Part shown: one piece after another, positions 11,599 through 20,858 of the stretch
Numbering within the stretch: position 1 is the stretch's first letter
How the letters are laid out: the number at the start of each line of letters is the position of its first letter
DNA from: Hyparrhenia diplandra
Taxonomy: Eukaryota > Streptophyta > Magnoliopsida > Poales > Poaceae
DNA: 64,000 bases
Direction of reading: 5' to 3'
Assembly (NCBI GenBank): GCA_015847255.1
Contig: JADLZK010011551.1
Coordinates: 121,165 to 185,164, forward strand
Position numbers and translations under genes: made by a program
Notes under the pieces: generated by a model
What the model saw: the letters and a program-made list of their open reading frames with translations, nothing else
Told to the model about the DNA's origin: nothing
Database searches by the model: none

Positions 11599-12563
11599 CT
11601 GAAGGGAAGGGAAATGGCAAAGAAAGTATGAAAACTGATGTTACCATTTGTCAGTAGTACAGTATGCTAAAGAAGCACACATAACAGAGAAAAACTATAA
11701 TGATGCATAATAATAAGTTTATACAGGACCAGATGAAGCAATCTTGAATCAGTCACTAGAGCTCAATCATATAAGCTGAGCACAGGTTGAATTAGTAAAA
11801 GAAGCTCAATGTAATACATTTGTACCCACTAGAGGATGTTCCAGTCTAGAACTCAAAACTTCAGGTGTCACAATAATAGTACAATCTGATAAACAACTTA
11901 TACATGATAATATAGCATCTAGTCTGGCAGTCGTGCCACTGGAATACGTGCTAAGCTAACTCAGCAAAGATTACTTGTTGATTTTTTTTTTTTAATAACA
12001 AGGTCCAAGAAACCCCCAAATTTGTGGTGTTCACCTATAAAACCCTCTTTTTCCACCAACACCAAATCGGTTTCGAGGAGCACACATCCCAGAATCGAAG
12101 CAGAGGTAGAGAGGAAAAGGCAAAAAAAGTGAAATTTTGATAGCAAGCTCCAAGAAAACCCCAAAGTGTTACTGTTATTGGTCTGTAAAACCCACTTCCA
12201 CCAGCAACCAAAATCGATTTTGTGGACCTTTCATTCCAGGAAAAGGGAGACAACTGGACCCAAGAATCGAAGTACGAATCAGAACGGAGGTACAGAGAAA
12301 AAAAAAAAAAAAAATCGAAATGTTGATAACAAGCTCCGTGAAAAGAAACCCCCAAAAATGTGTGTGTTTTTTTTTTTCTTCTGCAGCCGCGATTCCACGC
12401 CACCGCACCGCAGGGGAACGCCGCCCGGTGGAGATGCCACATTTCCGCCGGTGAAAACAAAAAAAAAAAAGGAGAGGAGAAAACCCCAAAACGACGCTAG
12501 CATTCGAGGGGTTTTGGTAACGGAATTGGGATTTGGGGAGGAGGAAGAAGAAGGCATTCTCAC
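11599..12563 (-). other. Leader (5' UTR) intron of the FDM gene, with three diverged tandem repeats
   Basis: A donor CAG|GTGAG at 12564/12563 and an acceptor CTTCAG at 11599 bracket an intron lying just before the start codon, leaving two leader bases before the ATG. Within it, a unit of roughly 145-185 bases recurs three times (starts near 11997, 12142 and 12328), each beginning AACAAG or AGCAAG, then CTCC or GTCC and AAGAAA-CCCC, and including ACCAAATCG or CCAAAATCG. Poly-A/T tracts (12300-12316, 12369-12379, 12460-12471) separate parts of it. Confidence 0.55.
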
Positions 12564-12760
12564 CTGCAGCGGGCCGGAGCGGGGGAGTGCGGCTGCGCTC
12601 CGCCTTGCTTGGTTCCGGGCGACGATCGCCTGGCTTGCTTGGATTTGGGTGGTGCGGCGCGATGGGAGGAGAAGAGACGACGGAGAGAAAGAGGCGGAAT
12701 GAAGAGGAGGCGTCTGGCGTTAAGACAACACCCGACTGGAGAGAGGACAAAATGGGCCCC
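12564..12760 (-). promoter_or_regulatory. First non-coding exon and proximal promoter of the FDM gene
   Basis: The GC- and CT-rich stretch upstream of the leader donor at 12563 (minus-strand reading rich in TCC and CGCC) looks like a plant 5' untranslated exon. A TTTATTAATA element at about 12766-12775 on the minus strand could act as a TATA box. Transcription start not determinable. Confidence 0.35.
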
Positions 12761-12827
12761 TGATACTATTAATAAAACACTAATGATGCTATTAATTGAG
12801 CAAGAATACGGAAAAAAAATTGTATAA

Positions 12828-13233
12828 GGGCAGTCCCAACGGTAATAATGATCGTTTCCATCTGCATTGATGAGCTTGAAAAGTAAATGAAAAAATCCGG
12901 ACGTGGCATGCTATTAAATGAGGAGAGAGGAGAAAATTCGTAGGCGTCGTTTCTTCCCCACGAAAACCGAATCGACGCTTCAACGAGGCACTGGAAACGA
13001 TCGAAATCCCGATGGGGAGAAACCACCGGTGTCCATAGCATTAATTGCCCGCTCACAGCCTCATCAGACGAGAGAAAGCAGAGGGAAGAAAGGATAGGAA
13101 ACATTTATTACAGTGAAACATTTATTGTTCTTACATTTCGTACCACTATAGTAGATCGTTTCTAGTGCTCATTTTACTTGAAATAGTTGCCTTGGACTTG
13201 GACTTATTTGGGTGTCCACCGTTGGGACTGCCC
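12828..13233. mobile_element. Tourist/PIF-Harbinger-like MITE, 406 bp
   Basis: Terminal inverted repeats GGGCAGTCCCAACGGT (12828-12843) and its complement ACCGTTGGGACTGCCC (13218-13233) flank a non-coding interior. The flanking trinucleotide TAA is present on both sides (12825-12827 and 13234-13236), the TWA-type target duplication of PIF/Harbinger MITEs. It sits just upstream of the FDM promoter and downstream of the villin gene. Confidence 0.85.
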
Positions 13234-13629
13234 TAACCGATACTAGACTTTTGCTTTGAAAAATTTATTTTGAATAAAACTGTTGGCTATTAAATACATG
13301 TTGGAAAGTTTTAGAAATACGAGAAACCTATTCGCTTGAGGCTTGAAGAAGATCATGAAACAGTACAGAGGGTAGAGGATGAACAAGCTGCTGACAGCTG
13401 GGGTCCACCCGCATATAGAGAGGTGGGCGGTGACGAGGTGAGCCAGCGTGCAATTTGCGACCATTCACATTCCAAGAACTACACACAGGAAAACTTTCGG
13501 GGTGTGACAAGCTGCAAGGTAAATTCTGTTCTAGTACAAGTCTACTACATGGTTTCAGTTTCAGTCGTGCACGATTACGCGTGCATACACCACGGCTAAC
13601 GTCGTCTTCCAGCCAGCTCTCCTCTACTC

Positions 13630-16600
13630 TCACCGACGTCGAGCTGTCCCCGTAGAGACCACATGCACGGCCTCCGATGCGTGCACCGTGGCAGGGAAGA
13701 GCCGCCGTGCCACCGTGGTGGGCGTCGCCGACGAGGAGCGGCTTTTGGTAGATGGCGACGACGTTGGCAGCGTGACAGCTGGTGAGCGCTCCCTGGCAAA
13801 CCTCCGGTCCCGGCAGCGCGCAGAGCGAAAGGCCTCCTCACCATCATCGGCTGCTGCTGCTGGTGCTCTGGCGTGGTCGGCTCCGGCGATACCCCGGGCC
13901 TCCTCGGCGGCGGCCTGCACATGCTTCTGTCCGGTGTCTGCGTCACAGGCAGCCGAAACAGCTGAATGTTGCAGGAAGTTTATTGACGAAACAGCTGAAT
14001 GAATTAGCAGCATTCAGAAAAAGGTAAAAAGAACCTCTAGTTTTGGAGAGACTCCTTTCAGGACGGCCAGCTTCCTCTCAAATGAGTTGCCAACCATCTG
14101 AATGTACAACAGAATTAAACCAGACTGGTCAGCCACTGTGTTTGTTTAATTTATCATTCATTTATGAACTGGATAGATGCGGTTTATAAGATCTTATATT
14201 ATATTATCCCCCAATTGTGTGCTCTGAACTTACAGATGATTGCTTCGAATTGTCCCAGTTGTTGAAGAGGTTGGTGAAAAATACAGGCTCGTCCCCTTCT
14301 GTGATTGCAAACACTGTCGTTTCGATCGATCTTTTGTCGTGAAGAATGCCATGCTGAAGGAACATCTGCAGGAATGTAGAAACAAACAGAAAAGTTGGGT
14401 TTCAAAGGGCAATGTTCCTGAATCAACAACAAATTATAGTTCTGAATCAGCAGTGACCTTGCCAATATTGAGGGCATGCTCCTTGGATGTAATATCCGAA
14501 AGTGTAGCCCAACCCAAACGTAGATTTCTTCATTGCAGTCCAGAATCAATGTCTCTTCAGTTGCCAGGTCATCCTGACAGAAGCTGAATACCTCCTTGAC
14601 CTTAAAGATATGAACCAAACAGGGTTTATTTTGCATTTACTTCAGATCCTGAAAGTTGCTACTTAGTCAGTCATTGGAAGGAGTAATAAGGTATCACTCA
14701 CCTTGAGCAAACCTGCAAAGAGATCATCCTTTAGCCTTAGAGACACATTCTATGCAATGATATTATCTGAAGTTTAGTGTAAAATATATCTGCATACCTT
14801 GTTCAAACCTACAAGCATATAGATGTGGATCTGCAGGCCAACCCTTCACCTGCTTTTCTTTCGTGTACTCAGATCGTACTCCCCAAAGTTTTTCCAGAAG
14901 TGATCTGGTTCAGACCCTTCTCTGACTAGCAAAGACTGTTTCATTGGCTGCAAAAACAGTGCTACAATAGTTCAGAACAGAATATATTGCTACAAAAGAT
15001 TCAATATTCATCACTGAGACAAAAAGAAGGATGTTCATGCTGTATTCTCCTTACACACAGCTTGTTCATCATCATGTCCAGTATATTATGATCGTTTGGT
15101 GAAGATAGGCCTCCTAACCAGGTAAGGAACAAACCGTTGTCTTGCAAAATATAACAGTGTGAGGAATTAAGTGAACTCGCAGCCTGCATTTAGTTAAGTA
15201 ATCCATGCACAAGAAAATATTTTAGAGCAGCATCAAAGTAAAGTATGCATGATTCAGGCCATAAAGCTGACTATGTTTATGGTCCTTATTTTTATCAAAC
15301 GCACCAGATCAACTTGAATGGCTTGCACACAATCATGTTTAAGGCCTTGAACACGGAACAGGGCGACTCCTTCCTTCTGATGATATCCATTCCTAGGACT
15401 TTTCTGTAGAACAGAACTCTTATATGCAGCACTCCTGCCCCCTGGAAAGAAAATAAGACAACAAATTCAAGTATTAGTATCCAAGTTTTGCACTGACTCA
15501 GTATTAATTTCCAAGTTATGCATTTACTCCACTCCTATTATTCTAATTAATATTCAAGTGCATTGACTGCAGAACAATTTCACTTATGAATGTGCACTGG
15601 GTACCTTGAATATGATTAGTGACTTGAACACTGAGAAAAACAATTCTGGTTCTCTGCCCTCAAAAACTTGTGCCTGAGAGACATTTTGCAAATGAAGTGA
15701 TAACACAGAAAATAAACATATGTGTGAAATTTTTTAGGGGTGAAAGGCTGAATTAGCTTACGACAACTGGATGCCCTTTGACGGAATCAGCCATGCTAGA
15801 CATTAACGATGTTGCCACCATGCTATCATCCTGCAGGTAAATGCACAGGCTAAGTTAAGTAACATGCAAAACATTGAACAATTGCACGTGTATGTGCAAA
15901 CAGAGCCAAGCAATAGATCTGGATCCTAATAGTTGTGGGCCATGTTTTTAATAGACTTTTCTCTGATATATCAACAGGTTCAGTGCACGGTATTACAAAG
16001 AAGAAAAAACATACCTTTACGCTGTTCTTACCGGACCAAGCAAAAAACAAATGGTAATCTTTTCCATCTTCAACATAGCTGTACCGTATGATATAACAGT
16101 CTCCAGTGTACAATTGCTCCTGGTCCTCAGTGCTAAGGAGATTCGTACAACCACGGTCCACCAACCAAACCTGAATGATTTTTATTCGTTTTTAAAATGC
16201 TCCATACATATCAACACCTAGGTAGGGAATATTACCTTCAGACTGCCATTAGAACTGATGAGCTGCTGAGGTTTATCCTCTGGAATCTCTGTGACATCAT
16301 AGCCCTGATGCTTGAAAATAGCTGTATCATGATTTGGCATCAGACCTTATCATGACTTCTACAATGTTTTAGATGAAAACAATTGATGGAGAAAGTCACC
16401 ATGGTCCTCACACCTGCCACTTTCTCTCGGCCAGCCTCATATAACTTTAGCTCAACGTTCTTGGGCCAATGCTGAAAGTGCAGCTTAAAGTCAACAGTTT
16501 CATGGCCTTCTGTCATTATAAATGTGTGAACGCTGAATGACCTGCCCTGGGAGTGCACATAATCCTAGAGAAATGAAAAGATTTTGGTTTCAAACATTGA

Positions 16601-18719
16601 ACACCTGTAGTAATAGAAGAAGGAAAGAATATAATGAGGTTTCATCTGCTTACTTCTAGGACAGAAACAGATGACTTCCTCTCTGAAACCAGTGTTGTCA
16701 TCCCCATCCATAAGAATATTTCAGTGCTGCAGTCCAGCATGTAACTTCTGTCTGAGTTCAGCATTTCTCTATCTAACAAGTGCGCCTCCAATGGAACAAT
16801 GTTTCTCTTATTGATCCTGCAGGCAGGAAAGGATACCAAACATCTTGTGACATGCAACTTCAGGCTAGTTAGGTTTGAACTAAGCAGGGGAGTAGTTACC
16901 AAAAAAGTTTCTTGGGTGCTGCAGTTGCTGGCTCTTCCTTGGCTGTGTCAGGTATATCACGAGGAATAGGTGCATAGCCTCCAAACAGGTTCCAGAACTC
17001 TCCAGCATCAGAATCGCCAACAAGCTTTCCATCCTCTACAATCAGTGACAAATGTAAATAAAATTGGAGTTAGCATCTTTCCAGCCATTATTTTGCAAGA
17101 TCAACTGTCTATAGCTGTACCTATTGCTGCTATCTCGCATCTTCCCAAGTGTCGGTTCTCCTTCAGATGCTTAAGAACATCCAATGCTTTTCGCCCTTAT
17201 TTGCATACTAGAATTACATCCACTGAAAAGGAAAATCTTTGACGGCGTGTCCACTATAAAGACTGATTTGTGATCCAGAGAGGACCGCGAAAATGGAACC
17301 TGAGACAGGATTCGAAACACAGCACATTGTCTTGCATCAGCACTCAGCAGATGCTGAGAAACGAATGAAAATTCTGAGATAGTATCCCTTCTTACTTGTG
17401 TGACACGAGCAACGTGTTCTCCCTCACACCTAAACATCGTGGTCGCATTGGATCTATCACCGTATCCTTTCAGATGCGAAAAGAAGCAGCCTTGTACTGG
17501 GATAACACACGGTTTGAAGTATGGCAAGAACTTGTCAGATTCTTCACCCTGCGCCTCCCTGAACTGGACCGTGCTGGAGCCCAGTGCCGCGTCCAACTCA
17601 ACAACCTTGTCTGAGGCCAGGAGACAATCTTCCTAGGCAACCATAACCACAACGCAGTGCGGAGCATAAGCCAAAAAGATGCACAACAAAGCAAAAGTCT
17701 TGACAAGGTAGACGCATCAAGAATTATTCAAGATTCTAGAGAACACACCTCTTTGGACTCATCCCCAACCCAGTAATGCACATCGTGACGGCGAGCCCCG
17801 GATTTGAGCTCGGTTGTCTGGGAATTCACAGAACATGTGAACTCACTCAAGCGGCGTAAATTGGCAAAAAAGATACAGAATTTCACAACTTGAGAGAGAG
17901 ATACTTACGTTCAGTATGATGTAGGTGTTGCCGGTGTAGAACTTGCCGTGCTGGGGTTTTGCAACTGGGACCAGACTGCTCCCAACAATGCACCAAATGT
18001 CCAGCCCTCTGGAATGGGAACAACATTGAGCAGGGGTGAAATGGAGAAAGTAAGTTGGCCAGATTAAATGGTACATTCAGCTTTCAGTTTCAGAATCATA
18101 TATGATAGCTATTTCTAGCCTCCCAGATTCACTCTTTTACAGAGCAGGGGTGAAATGGAGAAAGTAAGTTGGCCAGATTAAATGGTACATTGAGCTTTCA
18201 GTTTCAGAATCATATATGATAGCTATTTCTAGCCTCCCAGATTCACTCTTCTACAGAGCAGGGGTGAAATGGAGAAAGTAAATTGGCCAGATTAAAATGG
18301 TACATTCAGCTTTCAGTTTCAGCATCATATATGATAGTCATTTGTAGCTAGCATCCCAGATCCACTTTCAGAACCATAAGCTTTTCCATAACAAAAAGTG
18401 TGAAATCATGCTTGGAGATGGTAACTTTGCAGTTGCAGGTAAATAATTGGTTCCTAAGAAAAAGTCAGCATCCCTTGCATATAAAGGAAACAAAAAAGGG
18501 GAATAAATAAAGGCAGGAATAGGAGGATGCGTGAGGCATATTCAAATGCAGGGCCGAATCTAGATTCTTGTCCTAGCAGAGAACAAACAATACAACCAGA
18601 CAGGAACAGGACAGTAAAAGAAGAAAACTGAAAGGACAAGAGAGAGGTCGGGGTGGATGAGAGGGGAGGACGCACGGCTTGTCGCCGACGCCGAGGAACG
18701 CCTCGTCGACGCCCTTCAT
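13630..18719 (-). CDS. Villin (gelsolin-repeat actin-binding protein), VLN1-like, about 20 exons, several 1-base indels, no headpiece found
   Basis: Villins bundle, cap and sever actin filaments in the cytoplasm under calcium control. The start MKGVDEAFLGVGDKP (ATG 18719) is spliced within codon 15 to GLDIWCIVGSSLVPV. Coding exons: 18719-18676, 18008-17909, 17817-17749, 17632-17397, 17299-17121, 17035-16900, 16816-16654, 16564-16414, 16321-16236, 16170-16015, 15830-15762, 15673-15605, 15441-15305, 15183-15055, 14947-14798, 14712-14702 (11 bases), 14600-14458, 14365-14234, 14097-14035, 13937-13630. Gelsolin-repeat motifs include HGKFYTGNTYIIL, QGEESDKFLPYFKPC, LYTGDCYIIRYSY and FSFCQDDLATEETLILD. 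Single-base corrections are needed at 17188-17191 (extra A), 15438-15442 (missing G), 14889-14893 (missing A) and about 14504-14512 (missing base); each affected exon is off by exactly one. The last exon (Pro/Ser/Arg linker) also switches frame near 13800-13830. The C-terminal villin headpiece normally seen in plant villins is not visible. Confidence 0.9.
18028..18370. repeat. Three tandem 114-bp repeats in villin intron 1
   Basis: Copies begin at 18028, 18142 and 18256, each starting GAGCAGGGGTGAAATGG and including TTTCAGTTTCAG and ATATATGATAG. The spacing is exactly 114 bases between starts. The third copy is slightly more diverged towards its end. The array starts 20 bases beyond the acceptor of exon 2 and lies wholly in the intron between exons 1 and 2. 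Confidence 0.92.
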
Positions 18720-19100
18720 GGTCGCCGTCGCCGCCGAGTCGGCCGGGCCAACCCTTCAGATTCTGGAATGCTCGCAGATGCAGGGGAGCAGAAGCACGCG
18801 GACAATGGAAGTGGGAGCTCACTCTCGCGGATGCAGCTAGTGGAGTGCTGCTCAGCTCGCCGAGCTTTTGTTCACTGCTGATTAAAAAAATGGCGAGCAA
18901 ACCAAGAAAGGGAAAGGCGAGCAAGCGGCTGGTAAATGCTGGTGGTGGAGCAACACAACACTTCACTGCGTTTCAGAAGCTGCAGTGCGTACACAGAGGA
19001 GGGAGAGAGAGAGAGGAGGAGGAGGAGGAGGAGAAAGGTAGCAGAATGGGGGGCTCCACCACCGCCACTACCAACGAGCTCACCTCTCACGCCCTTGCTT
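18720..19100 (-). promoter_or_regulatory. Villin leader and proximal promoter region
   Basis: This is the region upstream of the villin ATG at 18719. On the minus strand it holds CT/TCC-rich pyrimidine patches, notably at 19000-19036 (repeated GAGGAG on the plus strand), typical of plant core promoters and leaders. No clear TATA box was found, and the transcription start cannot be placed. Confidence 0.35.
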
Positions 19101-19763
19101 TGCATTCAAGTCTGCAGCGGCCTTTTGACACCATCTGCCCTTTGACTGGTGTCGACGACGAGCCAACCGATGCGTCGTCGTACCGTTGTTCTTGTGTGTT
19201 TGTACGACACGCGCCGACGATGTCCTCCCATCGAGGGAAGGTCTCATGTTGCCATCGCCAATTCACCTCATGCACCACGGCATCTACCAAATGTTTGGTT
19301 AGAACTTAGAAGCGGTGTCTACAAAGTTCACCGACAACTTTCATTTATTATTAATTAACATTTATATACATCTATACATACTGATCAGGTTTTCTTTGTT
19401 GATAGCATAGATATCGAACAAGTTCATCTCGATACATAGATAGCACTAGTAACGAAATGATTTTTGCGAGCACTTGCAAAAATCTTTTCCGTGTGCGGCT
19501 TTTTTTTTGCCCGTCGCGGAAAATACCCGCCACGTCCTTTTTTCTTTCTTTTGCGTGGCGGGCGTTTTTGTTCATCACGGGAAAGATTTTTTGCGTGGCG
19601 GGCACCTTAACACGCCCGCCACGCCAAAAAAATGTTTTCCGTGGCGGGCGTGTTAAGGTGCCCGCCACGCAAAAATGTTTTCCGTGGCGGCCACCTTTGA
19701 AGGCCCGTCACGGTTAAGCGAGAGGCCCAATAAGCCCGGTAGAGCCCAATAGCCATGTGCACC

Positions 19764-19970
19764 TATAAAAGCAAGCACTTAGGGTTTACCACTCCATCTC
19801 CACTCTCTCACGAAAGCCCAACCAGCCGGACGAACCGCTCCTCTCCCCTCCGTCTCCTCACGCGACGCAGCGGCTCTCCGTCTCCTCTCCTCCCTCTCCT
19901 CACAAGCACGGCCCGGCCCTCACCCCTCTCCTCCCTCCCCTCCCCATGGCGCCTCACCCTCTCCTCACGA
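19764..19970 (+). promoter_or_regulatory. Promoter-like segment captured inside the 19444-20855 CACTA element
   Basis: TATAAAAGC at 19764 is followed after about 30 bases by a C/T-rich tract (CTCTCC, TCTCCTC repeats) to about 19950. This TATA-then-pyrimidine layout is characteristic of a grass gene promoter plus leader, and it lies wholly within the transposon. No recognisable downstream coding sequence was found, so the donor gene is unknown. Confidence 0.45.
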
Positions 19971-20574
19971 GCACGGTAGACCCTCACCCATCTCCTCCCC
20001 TCCTCCCCACGGCGCCTCACCCCCTCCTCCCTCCTCTTCATGGCGTCGGCGGCGGCGCGGTGCTGCGGGGGCGGCGGCGGCGGCCCGCGGAACGCGACGG
20101 CGGCCGGCCACGGTGGCGGGGCGGGCGGCGGCGGGCGTGCGTGGCTGCGTGGGACGCGGCGTGGGGCGGCGGCGGCCTCGGCCTGCGCGTCGCGGGCGTT
20201 GGTGGCCCGTCCCGTGGTGCGTGGGGGCGGCGGTGGCCACGGCGCCCGGCCACTCTTCTCGCCGCGCGCACGAGGCCCGGCGGCGACGCGGTCCGGCGGC
20301 TGCGACCTCGGCGGCGCGGATCCGTGCATTTAGCCGGTGGCGGAGGAGGTCCTCGGCGGCGGATCTAGGCGCGACGGCCTCCGGCGGGCGGATCCGGGCG
20401 ATGCCCTTCCGGCGGCGGATCCGGCGGTGGCCCTCCGGCGGCGCGATCCGAAAGCACCACGGGCCTCCGGCGGCGGGATCTGGCGCGGCGGGCCTCCCGG
20501 CGGCGGATCCGGGGCGGTGGCCCTCCCGGCGGCGGCGGCGGCGGCATCCCCGCTGGATGGGCTCGGCGGATCCC

Positions 20575-20645
20575 TAACCCTAGATGGGCTCGGCGGGCCC
20601 ATGGATGGCTCGGCGGGCCCATGGATGGGCTCGGCGGGCCTATCT
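20575..20645. repeat. Short GC-rich tandem repeat
   Basis: About 23-base units containing GGCTCGGCGGGCCCATGGAT are repeated roughly three times (20583-20640) inside the CACTA element. Palindromic GGGCCC cores are present. Confidence 0.7.
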
Positions 20646-20858
20646 AGGGTTTCGTTTTTTTATTTTTTGAAATCTTTACCGTGGCGGGCACATGTAACTC
20701 GCCCCGCCACGCAAGCTTGATTAACCGTGGTGGGCACTCGCCCCGTCATGGTAAAAAAATTATTTTCCGTGACCTTTACTTAGTGATCGGGCACACTTGC
20801 CCGCCACCCAAAATATATTTCGCCCGTCACGCAAAAGTGTTTAGGTACCCTAGTGTAG

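Larger units (their letters stand above)
19444..20855. mobile_element. Non-autonomous CACTA element, 1412 bp, TSD TAG
   Basis: The left end is CACTAGTAACGAAATG (19444) and the right end reads CACTAGGGTACC on the complement (20855). The target-site duplication TAG occurs at 19441-19443 and 20856-20858. Subterminal repeats of GTGGCGGGC / GCCCGCCACGC recur at both ends (19555-19720 and 20680-20835), partly as inverted pairs. There is no transposase. The interior (about 19750-20650) is extremely GC-rich and looks like captured gene sequence: a TATA box, a CT-rich leader, then Gly/Arg/Ala-coding low-complexity DNA without an identifiable protein. Confidence 0.88.

Noticed and set aside
12035..12750. 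Overlapping frames on both strands (up to 191 codons)
   Set aside because: They fall in the leader intron and first exon of the FDM gene and include homopolymer-coded Phe/Lys runs.
19808..20720. Numerous overlapping GC-rich frames (up to 173 codons)
   Set aside because: They lie in the captured GC-rich part of a CACTA element and are Gly/Arg/Ala/Pro low complexity in every frame.
19444..20855. Mutator-like element carrying genes (Pack-MULE)
   Set aside because: Considered because of the GC-rich captured DNA, but the ends are CACTAG with a 3-base duplication, not long MULE terminal repeats with 9-base duplications.
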